Part shown: positions 23,553-35,309 of the stretch, in pieces
Layout of the letters: the number at the start of each line of letters is the position of its first letter
Position numbering within the stretch: the first letter of the stretch is position 1
Origin: Gnetum montanum
Taxonomy: Eukaryota; Streptophyta; Gnetopsida; Gnetales; Gnetaceae
Reading direction: 5' to 3'
DNA: 64,000 bases
Assembly: GCA_015680685.1 (NCBI GenBank)
Contig: MNCI01030039.1
Coordinates: 90,444-154,443, forward strand
The notes under the pieces: model-generated
Told to the model about the DNA's origin: nothing
Database searches by the model: none
What the model saw: the letters and a program-made list of their open reading frames with translations, nothing else
Position numbers and translations under genes: made by a program

Positions 23553-24419
23553 TGATGAGCGGTGAGGTACCCCTACACTCAACCATATGAATACAAGCAT
23601 TTCATGCACGATCTAGTCAAATTCCAAGGACTAAGTGCCTATGTGCCTTTTTGGAACAAGAATGGATTGGTTTATTGTTGTCTTCTCAAACTTACTTGTA
23701 TGTCACGATTGTATGGTTAAGTAAGTTTGAGGCATATGATTTTTATAGCTTTTATGTTTTTATGTCTTGCCGCTAATAAGGGAGGAGAGAGAGAGATAAC
23801 TACATGACTAATTTAACTAAACTACTTATTAACTAGGCTTTAACTAATCTTAACACCAGTATCCATTCTCACTTGTTGTACACATCCTAAAACAGTGCAA
23901 CACTACTGGGATTACCAAACGCTAATCATTACTGGGTTACCCAGTGTTACACTCATGCTCGAAGTGATCGTACTGTGTGTGCTAATAACAAAAATATAAA
24001 GTGCATAAAATAAAATAAAATAAATGTAGAAGAAAATAAAATAAAAAAAATGAGCAAGAAAAGAAATCTCAAGTGCTATAAGGATGAATCCAAGAGCTTT
24101 TCTTTATTGCCATGCACAAGGTGTGCTCAGGTACACAATGCTTGAATAAAGATCTATCCACACTTAGACCTCCTGTTGCGGGAACTTTGAAAATACTCTA
24201 AATTGACTCCTAAAAGACTTCTAGAAGACTTTCTCCCAAGACTTCCTCCCTAATTATGTGCCTAGGTACTATATTTATAGGCTTGGGAGAAACTACTCTA
24301 ATAATTACAAAAACTACCACTCTAATTTTAGAGAAACTACCACCCTGATAATTAGAATAACCCGCTAGAGTAACTGCTCTAATAATTAGAATAAACTACT
24401 AGAGTAACCACTCTCATCA
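23553..24419 (-). repeat. A3 5' LTR
   Basis: 867 bp, collinear with 16260-17201. It ends CTCTCATCA at 24419, after which the interrupted A1 LTR resumes. Confidence 0.9.
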
Positions 24420-24513
24420 AGAGCATAAGCACTTAGTCCTTGGAATTCAACCAGATTGTGCATGGACACTCATATTCGTATGGCTGAGCATAGGGATACC
24501 TCGTTGCTCATCA
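24420..24513 (+). repeat. A1 5' LTR, right part
   Basis: Continues the A1 LTR after A3 (GCATAAGCACTTAGTCC...GCTCATCA). Together with 15533-16259 it gives 821 bp, against 826 bp for the 3' LTR. Confidence 0.9.
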
Positions 24514-24532
24514 TTGGCGCCATTTCTGGGGA
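24514..24532 (+). other. A1 primer-binding site
   Basis: TTGGCGCCATTTCTGGGGA directly after the LTR; tRNA-Asp type with three substitutions. Confidence 0.85.
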
Positions 24533-24651
24533 CTTTGTTGGTTGTGCACTAGCTAGAACTTAGGAAATCTTCACATCGTTGGAATGAACCCTTAGGGTTG
24601 GTTATCTTACAAATAGTAAAATGAAGAGTATTGCACACTAAATAGACAATT

Positions 24652-27302
24652 ATGTCTCATTCTTATTATGAGAGTGTTTCACTGCCTAGGTCTGATATAG
24701 GAAATAATCGAAGGGGTAGTACATATGATAATCTACTAGTCCCTCAATAGTCTCGTGTGGTATATGTTCATCCTGATGAGAATATACCAGACCTCATCTT
24801 TATCATCAACCAAGATGAACAACTATGTTGGTGAGATCTAGAAGGTAACATTGTGTTACCTCCTAATCGTTAAGTCCCAAGCATGCTTCTTCGTGCTCTC
24901 ACATGAATTGGCATGCAACACTTACATGCAGAATATGTTGTGCATGAACATGACTCGAGAGAGTATCAACCCATAGAAGCCAAATGTCAAAGGGACTTAC
25001 AATAGAAGAGAAATCACAAGTCTATAAAGGGCAAGTGCTCTCAGGATATCCCACATGTCCCAAGTGAAAATAAGGGTGGTGAACCTACCACAGAAGGCTT
25101 CCCATGAAACGATGTTCCTTCTATTGACTTTGGTAAAGGGGTTTTGTATCAGAACCTTCATTTAGCCATCCATAACCTAGGTTCTGATATCAATGGACAC
25201 AAAGGGTTTGAAAAAGGAACACACACACATGATAAAGATGGACATGCTGATCGTAACCATAACCAAGGCCATGACCACCAAAGAGAAGGTAGTAGGCACC
25301 ATCATGGTGACAGTCCTCTTTCTTCTTCACCTTCATCATCTCCTTCACCCTCTCCTTCAGGATCTAGACGTAGTCATAGAGGAAAATACCATGAGGATAA
25401 AGGTAGGCAAGGTGGGAGTCATAGATAAAATAGTCAAGGAAGGGGACGAGGGCATTCTAGAGAATCACAACATAGAAGAAGGAAAAGAAGGGAACAACAA
25501 AGGCATCATAGACGCCACAGATGGGAAGATCACAATGAACCCCTACTCACTACTCGAAGTATGCTAGACATAACTAAGGCTATTAGCATTCCAACCTGGC
25601 ACCGAAAAGATAGTAGGCTCAAGATATTAGACATGAACAATATCCCACAATTTGAAGGGGGATACAACGGTAATCCTCAAAATCATCTACAAGAATTTCA
25701 TGATGCATGTGCCTTACAAAACATAGAAATTGAATGGAAAAAACTAAAGTTGTTCCTATGGATAGTAGTCAAAGAAGCGGAGAGCTAGTACTGGTCCTTA
25801 GAATTGGAATTCATTCGTAGGTGGAGTACCATGTTAGAATTATTCAACGATAAGTATCAAACATACTCCCGAGTGTCCAACCTGCGAAAGCAAATTGATG
25901 GGTAGAAATAAGGAGGACATGAACCCTTAGATACTACCATGGGTTGATATTATGCACTGTTACATCATTGTCTTGGCCATAGTTATTTGCAGAGGGATCA
26001 ACTACGCCATCTCGTAGATGGGCTTAGGCATGAAACATGAAGAACCATTGGGACTTATGCCCAAGGAAGACTATCTGAGATTAGGGCCCATCAAGTACAG
26101 AGATTATTGGAGCAAGTTGCTAAAGAGGAAGGTGAGCTAAGGAAAAGAGACAATGTAGAGGAATATAACAGAGATCCTTCCCTTTGAAAGAAGGGAGTAA
26201 GATTTTGTGAGGAGGAAGAAGAGTCACCACTTGAAGAGATGGTGAATAGGAAAAATTTGCCTATTCAAAAGTTGGCATCGAAAATATCAACAAAGGTAGA
26301 CCAAATGTGGGACTCCCTAGATAATAGATTTCAAACCGTTCTCAAAATAGTAGAGGAGTCTAGAGAGCAAGGTAGTGATCGCAAAAAGAGAAAAAAGAGA
26401 GAAACTGAATATGAATGTAACAAAGGTAAGGGCAAAGTTTCCATCATCGAAGAGGTTGTGGATTCAGATACAGACAGTGATAGTGGATGCAAGATATGCT
26501 AATATGACCATCCTAAGGGATGTTTCCCTGTAACCTCACATCTACAAGAGTCTAGGATGTATGCACTCAACCCACAATTAAACAGAAGGAAAACACCTTG
26601 AAGGTTACCTTATCCTTAGGGTAACCCAGGTGAGTTTCACCAACCCTTAATGTATTATCCAAGTGGAACTCCATGACAACCAACTAAGTAAAATCATCTT
26701 GGCAACATCCACAATCATGGGGAATGCCACCACCACCACAACAGTATCCTTACCGTCAACCTAACCTATATGGATATTACATGCAATAGCCAATCTCTCC
26801 ACCTGACTCTACTAGTCACATCACTTCTCAACCTCACTACCAAGCCTGTGAGTATTATAGGACTCCTTCTCCTAAGAATTATGTTCCACAAACATACCAT
26901 CCTTCCAATCCAGCTGCATCTCTTCCACCCATATCTCCATTACCACTTGCTCTAGCTATGCAGGGTGAGCTCCCTACCCAGCCACAACAACGTAATGCTA
27001 TGAGGGCTGTTAACTCTCAATATATTGTTGGTTCTGACAATCGCATGAAGAAAAGACCTTTATTTAGAATCAACAATCTAACTAAGTCCTTGCAACCACA
27101 AGTGGCTAACCCCTTAGATGCCTCATTACCAATCAAAACTTCAGAACTCCCTTCAAACCAAACACTGCGTCCAATGCATACAGTCATGTTAACTCATGTC
27201 ATCACCAATTGGATAAAAGCTGGCCATCTTCCTAGGAAATTATATGATCCTGGGAGTCCTCTTATATATCTACAAAATGTTTGGAATGAGTTGTGAAAAG
27301 CT
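24652..27302 (+). pseudogene. A1 gag (and first PR codons), split by B
   Basis: Starts at ATG 24652. The N-terminal block keeps VVYVHPDEN, GNIVLPPNR and MLLRALT. A His/Ser-rich basic stretch follows (HDHQREGSRHHHGDSP, about 25260). The gag core at 25590-25910 reads MNNIPQFEGGYNGNPQNHL, FHDACALQNIEIEWKKLKLF, EAES.YWSLELEFIRRWSTM and FNDKYQTYSRV, the Retrotrans_gag pattern. A coiled-coil-like part (26100-26360) precedes a basic tract and C-x2-C-x3-H-x3-C (CKIC.YDHPKGC, about 26490), a likely nucleic-acid-binding knuckle. The end reads LPRKLYDPGSPLIYLQ, the lead-in to protease, then B interrupts at CTTTT. At least ten stops. Confidence 0.85.
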
Positions 27303-27307
27303 CTTTT
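27303..27307. other. Target-site duplication of B, left copy
   Basis: CTTTT here and at 53694-53698. Removing 27308-53698 restores the protease frame ...KALF|LDS.... Confidence 0.85.
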
Positions 27308-29036
27308 TATAGCAACCGAAAATATTGATGGCTGGAAAATGTCGATGGGTTGTTGGTCGATGACAGTCTTAACCCTAGATTCGTGTGAAGGTCGTGGTGG
27401 ATGAAATGGAACCAGGGCACCCTGAATGGTCTAGTTGATCAGACAGGGACTTAGTCGGTGTCAATATAACCTTTTGTAATGGATAATTTGAAAAACAACA
27501 CTTGTAACATAGAATGATAACGCTTAAATGTTAATGCAAAAGAAAGAGCGAAAAATTATGTAAAATGCGACGATAAGTAGAAAAGAAAAGTAAAATGCAG
27601 TTAGAAAAATACACCACTTCAAGGTTGTGACTTCACTCTTTCAAGGTGGATACAATCGGTTGCATGGTACTGAGAGGCACAGAGATCCCAAGAGTAACCA
27701 AGACATTTGGAGTAAGATAGTTGTGTGCTTGAACATGGACTTGGGAGTTAACAATGCAAAATGCTATGAGAATAGCAAAAAATAGTAGAATAGAATGTCA
27801 AACGAGAGTGCTAACTATTTATGGTATCAAATAAGATGTTTATAATGCTTAGAAATACAATGCTAACTTTCTAGCTGATAAAATTGCCAACTGACTGAAT
27901 TTCCAAAAGAACCCCTTTTGAGCATTGTTCATTGGGGTATTTATAGGACCAAGGGCACGTGAAAGATGCAGTTTGGATGCCATGTGTCTTGGGCCTATGT
28001 TGACTTGTCCATGATACATGGACATGCATGACCGTTGGACATGCATGTCCATTGGACAAGCCTATCATGCTGTAATTGCAAACCTGCCATGCCATAATTG
28101 CGTCATCAAAGCTTGGATATGTGTGCCAACGGTGAAATTAGGTGAAGTGCATTGATGTGGTGTAATTTCCTGCTATGTTGTGCCATGATTTGTAGCATAG
28201 CATGTGGGCATAGTGTAGCAACTTGTTACACCATGCTACGCTATGCAGTGTAGCATAGTGTAACCATCAGTTCGAAGCAAAAACTTGCATTGCAAAATGC
28301 TGCATGTGTTGGAAGCCTTTGAAGTGTGCTAATTGTTTATTGCATATTTTCTACGCTATGCTACTCTACGTAGCATAGCGTAGCAGTTGGCCCTAGTCGC
28401 AAAACATTGAGAATCTGCAAAACTTTGCCCTTTGCACTGCTAAACTTGCGAACTTGCTGATCCTGCCCTTTGAGATGCCTTTCGTTATTTCCATAGAGTT
28501 TCTACACTATGCTACGCTACATAGTGTAGCAACTGACATGGCCTACTTTTTTTTAAAAGTTTTCTACTTTCTGGTAAAGGAGCCATTGCTGAAGAACTTG
28601 GAGTCGAGTGAAGCAACTNNNNNNNNNNNNNNNNNNNATTGGAAATCATCAAGTAAGCCAAGCCTTCCTGTCTTGCTCTCACTATGTTGTGCTACAGTGC
28701 ATACTATAGCATAGCACCTTGTCTTGTAGCAATTTACGATTAATTGTTTTGAACAACTGTCTTCCAAAGCCTGCTACGCTATATAGCGTGGCATAGCGTA
28801 GCAAACTCCTTAACTTAGAAAACCTGCCAAACTATTTTTTGCATTTTGAGCACTGTCAACAACTCCCTACATCATTTCTGAGTGGGCTGTCAACTGGATG
28901 AATTACCCAGCTAGAAAATTTTCCAAACTGTACAGCCTAAACTCGAAACATCCACTTCTTGCCGAAGTGACATGACACTACCTGAATTGCGAAGACCTGG
29001 TGAAGCAAGGATGCCCTGAAAATTTGGGGTGTTTCA
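27308..29036 (-). repeat. B 3' LTR
   Basis: 1729 bp; on the minus strand it begins TGAAACACC and ends CTATA. A TATAAATA-like box (minus sense) lies near 27938-27946. It has several GCTAYGCTA hairpins, including a perfect 14-bp arm pair at 28351-28383 (CTACGCTATGCTAC with a 5-nt loop). It lacks the 255-bp duplication of the 5' LTR and contains a 19-N gap at 28619-28637. Confidence 0.9.
28619..28637. other. Assembly gap, 19 N
   Basis: Run of N within the B 3' LTR; by comparison with 52990-53040 a few tens of bases are missing. Confidence 1.
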
Positions 29037-29102
29037 TTGGCCCTTCTTTGTCAAAGTTTGGAGGACGAGCCTGAGAGACATTGACAAAGAATATGAAACA
29101 CC
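29037..29102 (-). promoter_or_regulatory. B polypurine tract and pre-PPT block
   Basis: On the minus strand CAAAGAAGGGCCAA precedes the LTR start TGAAACACC. Upstream lies CTTTGTCAA...TTGACAAAG (9-bp arms). Sequence 29093-29102 is an exact inverted copy of the LTR edge (GGTGTTTCAT at 29028-29037). The block is shared with C and D. Confidence 0.75.
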
Positions 29103-29895
29103 ATGGAAGACAAAATGCTAACATTACTATTCGGTGATTGTCAAGATGTCACTTAGCTATGCTTGAGAGTGTTGCATTGGTTTTTGTGGGGGGAAAGGGC
29201 AAGGCAGGAAGGAAGGAGGTTCAGGAAAAGGATAAAGATGAGGCTTAGTAGAATCCCTCGTCGGAGTGCTCATGAGGGAGTTGTTCACGTTTTCATCTTC
29301 CTTTCTACTAACCTTCAACCTCTCATTGGAATTCTTGAGGAGGGTGATTGCGAAACGGCTTATGTGCCATTTTTTTTAGACACGTGAGTGTTTTCTCTCT
29401 TATACTTTTACCACTTGCTATTTCACCGTTTACATTTGCGAAGAACCTTGTTGTAGGACAAGTGTTTCTTTCCCTAGATGAGTTGTGTTACATCTGTGTG
29501 GGGGCTTTAACCTACCTACAGATGCTTCCCATGTGGCGAGCTGTGTTGCACACATCATGGACTTTGTGGTTGAGCAAACAGGAGGGCTTAACAGGCGTTG
29601 GAAAAAGCTTGTAAAAGAGGGGAGTGAGTAGGAATTGCATATGTAAGAAGTAGGGTAAAGGGAAGAAGCTTACAAGGTAGGATGTGCACTTTGAAGTAGC
29701 CAAGCTAGTCAAGATAATCGCTTTGTAACGGTGTAGCATTTGCTACCGTGGAGAGACGCACCTTCGGCCGATGCCTTTGCAAACGTGATAGAGAGCAAAC
29801 CAGAAGAAACAACCATGATGCAAAACAAGGGAAAAGATCTTTCTTACTACAAACATTGTTGAAGCTTTTGGACACCTTTGCTGATCCATGGTATC
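29103..29895 (-). other. B 3' non-coding region, left of C
   Basis: No gene recognised. Short open frames (for example 29163-29387) show no family motif. It ends with GTATC, the left flank of C. Confidence 0.5.
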
Positions 29896-31382
29896 TGAAA
29901 CAACACTAATTTTGGCCTAACACTTTGAAATGAAAATGACTCAAGCCCTTTCAAAGTTCTGAGAGGTAAAATTTGGCTAAGGCAATGAGCTCACACCCAG
30001 CTTGCCCAAGGAAGTTTGCTCACCCTTAGCATCAACAACTCCAAGTAGCATCAAAATCAAGTCAAAAGTGGAGGTTAATCATCTAGCGTCAAGATTCTAG
30101 CATTCAGTGTTCAGCATTAGCTTTTTGAAGGTCACATTGTGGTCACACTGCAGCGTGACCTACCCAAAGTAGTCCAGAACAAGTTACATCCAGGCTCAAA
30201 TTCCCAGATTTCAGATCACACATAGTTAAGCAGTAGTTGTACCCAAAAACAAGCTTCAAAAAATTCAAAATTTGGTGTCAAAATTGCATTTTAGCTCACT
30301 CACGCTGAGGTCATGACAAGGACATGCCCAACATGAGTGCAGCGTGACCACTATTCATAACGTGATCACTATTCATCAGTGTGAACACTATTCATCAGCA
30401 TAAACACTCCAAACACATGCTAAGAACATGCCAGGACCAAATCAACTCATGCTAGGAGCCCTAGTGAAGTAGAGACACCTCAAACAGCCACAAAACTACT
30501 AAAATTAACATCCTATAGTAGTCGATTCAGTGACCAAGAAGTTTCAAGCGAGCTGGAGTCGATCCCTCTGGATTTTCTTTGTAAATCTTCACTTGTGGGA
30601 TTGTCAGGCCCTCACAGTCCAAATTGTATGTACTCCCATGGGCTTGAGTAACCCACAAGTTGTAAGATGCAATGCACTTGGTCAAAAATGTAGCTTGCCC
30701 ACACACAACCAACTCGTACATGGCTGTCCATCGGACACGTGTCACTTGATCCATTTTCCTATTAAATCCCAACCGTTGATTCCATTCTAGAATCTCGCAC
30801 TCAAGCTTGGCCCAGCACTATAAATACCCTGTCAATTCACTTAAATGAGGTGGGGAAATTTTGAAGAAAGAGAAACTTTATACCTTGGACGCTCAGGCAC
30901 ATGAGACTCCTAGCATCCAAGCACCCGCAAACACATCACCACATCACTTTGGGGCTTAGCGCTTGACTTGCTATCACACATGCAACTACGCTTTGACCGG
31001 TGCACACTCTTGTTAAATAGTATAATACAGTTTCATTATTGCCTTCCATTTATATTGTTTACTCTATTTATGCTTTGTTTACAATATAGCTCTGTTTACG
31101 CTTCATTTACAATTCAGTCTCTGTTTACGCTCTACACTCTGTTTACTTTTCGTGTCACTGTTTGCATTCCATTTACACCATTTACAATAACCCCAGTGCT
31201 AGCCATAGCTTACACTCGGGAAATTCCTTGGTTGATTTGCAGGTAAACCATCCAAGGCACTCTACCTTCGTTCTCTTTTCCAGCTTGCCCTCAGGCGAAG
31301 GCAGGGTCAGCTGTGCCTGCCCAATGATCTTTCGATGTCTGTTTTCTCTTCCAACCTTACATCAATGATTTAGGTCAATATA
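29896..31382 (+). repeat. C 5' LTR
   Basis: Begins TGAAACAACAC and ends ATATA. TATAAATA is at 30819-30826. U3 has tandem CACTATTCATCAGC-like units (about 30350-30412). R/U5 has a loose 17-20 bp periodicity of TGTTTAC (31060-31190). Confidence 0.9.
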
Positions 31383-31388
31383 GTAAAA

Positions 31389-31407
31389 TGGTGCTAGAAG
31401 GAGGGCT
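31389..31407 (+). other. C primer-binding site
   Basis: TGGTGCTAGAAGGAGGGCT, 6 nt after the LTR end, the same spacing as in B and D. Confidence 0.85.
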
Positions 31408-31712
31408 GAACATGTTTACCATTTAATCAAAATCCTGACCACGCTACCTATTCAAACGCTACGCAAACCAAGTGCTAAAACTCATGCTGCTATAGTAGTC
31501 ACGCTACTACAGTACTTATGGTGCATACTTCTATAGTAGTCATGTTGCTACAGTGCTCACACTGCACACCGTTACAATACTGCTATAGTACTGCTACAAT
31601 GCTGCTACAGTGTTTTTTTAGCAAAAACACACAAAACACATCCGTTTCAAAGCTAAATGCACCGTAATTCACACCTAACTTCAAGCCAGTCTAAGTACTG
31701 ACTACCACCAAC
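31408..31712 (+). other. C untranslated leader
   Basis: No ORF. About 31480-31615 repeats CTGCTATAGTA/CTGCTACAGTG-type segments several times. Confidence 0.5.
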
Positions 31713-33840
31713 ATGGATCACCTTGTCCAATACATACAATACACACAACATAAAAATTCCAAGATCACTTCCTCTTACCTAAGATCACCATCTGAGTATG
31801 AGTACAAGTTCACAGCTCTACTCGAACTCGACAGCCCTTGGGGCCTTTCATCCTCACAACAATCACAGCACTTGGAGCAGATGCCCAAGGCATTCACTTC
31901 ATAGCCTACACACACTAGGGTGCAGCCCTAAACAATCTAAACACCTTGTACGTACAATGGGACTGGGCCCCAAGCAACACAAGTACCTTATGCCTACATT
32001 GGGGCCATGCCCCAACCTCCACAAACTCAACCAAACATTTACACAGGCACCACATGTGTCATGCCTGTTTCACCAGTGCCTCAGGCACCTGCTCATCATC
32101 TGTCTAGGATGACGTTAAACTATCCATGGCCCAGTACAACCTTAAAATACCAACACACATCCAGTATGACGTTAAACTACCAACAACCATCTTCCATGAC
32201 ATTAAACTCGCAAAGCCCACGACTGATGATCCAACCCTTCACCGCACAACCTACGCGAGTCTAGTCTACATAGCTGGTTGGTGAATCTATGAGTTGGGAA
32301 CAAGTGTCCCAACTCATCTAGACTTTGATGGAGGAAATCAACTAGCTTAAGGCTACCTCCTTAGACACACCCAAGGTGGTGGAATTTTACTGTGATGATC
32401 CAATCTGTCCTACGGTCCCACCCCTTATACTACCCATGGGTGGTTCATTGCCACATCTGACAAAATACAATGGTCATAGTGACCCCAATGCACATATCAT
32501 CACATTTCGTGCAGAACCCATCTTGTTACACTCCTAGACACATGCCATTCTATGCCTCTTTCCCTTGTTGATCATTGGCAAAGCTTTAGACTGGTACCGT
32601 GCCCTACCCCAAGCTTCCATTGCATCCCTCGAGGACTTCATACAACAGTTTGTGACATGCTTCAAATACAACATCAGACCTGAAGTGCAATTGACAAGCT
32701 CCTCCATGTCAGACAAAGAGCCTTGGAGGCCATACTACCCTTCCTCCAGTGATGGAGTGCCATAGCCAATGAAATGCATGAGCCGATCATGGAGACACAT
32801 CTCTTGGCAATCTTCAAGGGTGCAGTCAATGACTTCATCGAGTCCAAACTACTCTACCAGGCCCCAAAGTCTCTTACCCAGGCCTTTGACCAAGAAAAGG
32901 GCATCGAAGAGGCAGTAAGAGCAAGCAATGATCCATCCTACTTGGCCTACAGGAGCCAACAGAAAAAACAACAACATGTACAACAACACAAACAACAACA
33001 TGCACAACAACACAAATAAAAACATGCACAACAACAAATGTAACAACTGCAACCAACACAAACAACAAAAATAGCGCAGGATACACAAGCAACATCAAAT
33101 GTAACAATTGTAACAATCACCATGCCAACACATGCAACCAACAGGCCCATGGCCTCAACACCCCGAGCAGCCAGCTCTAGCTTTGGTGCCACCACACAAG
33201 CTGCTCCTAGACATGAGTGCACCCAAGGCAAACACATACCCTTGCCAGGAAAACCTTCCTAATTGCTAGAACAGCTCCTCAACGTTGGTTTGGTCCAATG
33301 CAAATGCATGTCAGATGATGCCTACATACACAACCAGAAACACTATGAATTGGCAAGTCATCCCACTACAACATACAACGCATGTGTCCCACAAAATTTT
33401 GACATAAGTGCATACTGCCACTACCACCAAATTCCTAGACATGACATAGACACGTGTCAAACTTTGCAAAATGATTTACAAAGAATGGAAAAGAAAGGAT
33501 TGCTCAACGTAGTACAACCTAGTAGTCCTATATCTTCAACAACTTCCCAAAACAAGAGACCCTTCATCATAAGGGCAACATCTAACAACCTGTCCAGTAC
33601 AACGTTAAATTGCCAACCACCATCCATCGCAACATTAAATACATAAGTTGCTCCAGCAACATCCACATCAAGTCCAAGTTCCAGCAACTTGGCCACATAC
33701 AAGTAGTGGCAACCCAGTCACCAATGCCTAAACCACAAACTAGCCCTAGCTCTACCCCTAGGGTCACTAAACAACAACCCTTATGCATTGCCCCTCCACA
33801 ATAGCTCTACATTACGGCTCACACAATAGAGGAGGCTCCC
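31713..33840 (+). pseudogene. C gag remnant
   Basis: Likely start ATG 31713 (MDHLVQYIQ). The N-terminal part has four close MTLNY/TTLKY motifs (32110-32215) that are translated hairpin-type DNA units. The gag core at 32400-32690 reads LPHLTKYNGHSDPNAHIITF, ALDWYRALPQASIASLEDF and FVTCFKYNIRPE. HEPIMETHLLAIFKGAVNDFI and a Gln/His-rich stretch made of CAACAA repeats (32960-33060) follow. The zinc-finger-like CHYHQIPRHDIDTC (about 33415) keeps C-x2-H-x4-H-x4-C. Frameshifts and stops break it into at least five pieces. Confidence 0.85.
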
Positions 33841-34489
33841 ACCATGACAAACATAAACGACAACCTCACAGACGTACTATTTCATACACACAATGAATTA
33901 AAACATAAGAATGTAACGCCTACCTTGCTCAACCTCATCTTAACATCATCAAAGCATTGCCAAGCACTAGCACATGTGCTCACCTCCATCCCTACTATAG
34001 AAAACATTTCTCCAATTGAAGATGCCATTCACAAATCCATTACATCCCCCATACCACAAGATACAAATACAACGACTCTAACCTTCTACAACAATGATGT
34101 CAAGATTGACCCCAATCAAGGGGAGGTCACACATGCATCATTGAAAATTAGTGTAAGCATTAGAAAATACACAGTACACAGAGTACACATAACGACTAGG
34201 CCTAATGCACAACATTCAACCGACCAAAATCGAGTCTCTAAACTCCTTCGATGAAGCACGCGTAGCTATTAGAGGCACAGTCCACATTGCCTTCATGATA
34301 GGAGACCAGCACCCCACGTTTGCAAACTTTATAGTCATCAACAAGATGCAAAACTACAACATGATCCTAGGATGCCCCTGGCTAGCTAGGTCATGCACAG
34401 TGTCATCTCCCATCCACCAAGAATCCCACCTCCTCCACAAAGGAAGGGAGACCATCATACATGGCGACAATGCCCCATCCACCCAATAG
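33841..34489 (+). pseudogene. C protease remnant, active site lost
   Basis: The sequence before the expected active site is present (VHRVHI, about 34180) but the D-D-G segment is missing; a deletion joins it to downstream sequence. The C-terminal half is clear: ARVAIRGTVHIAF, then MILGCPWLARSCTVSSPIHQE (compare LGRAWLARLCVVFSPIHQE in D). Ends at a stop at 34489. No pol follows. Confidence 0.75.
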
Positions 34490-34509
34490 CCATTCAAAAC
34501 CTTTGTTTG

Positions 34510-35309
34510 AAATGACGTTAAACTATCCCACATCTAAAATGACGTTAAACTAACAAGGGCCCGAAAAGGCCTTAAACTAGCTTACGGCCTGGAACGGCCT
34601 AAAACTATTACTTTTTGCATTGCTTTCCTTTCATTCATAAATTTTAACTCTGTTTATGATAGATGTTGCTTGATATTTTTTTCTTTCTAGTTGATTTTTG
34701 TAGGATCTTGCAGGCACACAACATGACCATGCATGCAGCATCACACCTTACATAAGCAAGGTAAGCATAGATAGTCCGCTATGACTATAAACTAGCACAG
34801 AAAAGTCCTGGCATCATGACTTAAAACTGATACCACAAAATAGTCCTGACATCATGACTTAAAACTGATACCACAGAGCTCTTTCCACCATGACATGAAA
34901 CTAGCACCTAGAGTCCACAAAGACTATAAACTAACTTGCCTCTTCACAATCCGCTATGACTATAAACTGGCACATAAAAGTCCTAGCATCATGACTTAAA
35001 ACTGATACCACAGAATAGTCTTGGCATCATAACTTAAAATAGATACCATAGAATAGTCCTGGCATCATGACTTAAAACTGATACCATAGAGCTCTATCCA
35101 GTATGATGCTAAACTGCCACACCCATCTACCATGACGTGAAACTAGCACCTACAGTTCACGAAAACTATAAACTAGCTTGCCTCTTCACAGTCTGCTATG
35201 ACTATAAACTAGCAATGCACCATCTGCTACGATGCTAAAATGGCACCGTTCAAAGGGTTATGACATAAAACTAACTCATAACAGTCTGCTAAGACTATAA
35301 ACTGGCAAC
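34510..35309 (+). repeat. C hairpin-unit array
   Basis: About twenty units of stem/loop/stem plus TWAAACTRGCA. Stems include AGTC-CGCTAT-GACT, AGTC-CACAAA-GACT, AGTT-CACGAA-AACT, CATC-TGCTAC-GATG, GGCC-CGAAAA-GGCC and GGCC-TGGAAC-GGCC. A subset with a 10-nt loop (AGTC-CTGGCATCAT-GACT) is tandemly amplified and followed by TAAAACTGATACCA. All units are in the sense of C. Confidence 0.85.

Larger units (their letters stand above)
16260..24419 (-). mobile_element. A3: Athila-like element inside the A1 5' LTR
   Basis: Minus-strand element with 3' LTR 16260-17201 and 5' LTR 23553-24419, each beginning TGATGAG and ending CATCA on the plus strand. It interrupts the A1 LTR at a point where the uninterrupted A1 3' LTR reads AAAAAGGTGCATAAGC (57588-57603). 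Flanks are GGCGC and AGAGC, consistent with a decayed 5-bp duplication of GGTGC. Interior order (leftward) is gag, PR, RT, then directly the C-terminal tail of integrase, so RNase H and the integrase core are deleted. Confidence 0.85.

Noticed and set aside
30527-30790. Pair of opposing frames of about 80 codons, repeated at 37226-37489
   Set aside because: They lie in the two C LTRs and appear twice only because LTRs are duplicated.
32849-33237. Cys/Val-rich minus-strand frames
   Set aside because: Antisense of the CAACAA repeats that encode the Gln/His stretch of C gag.
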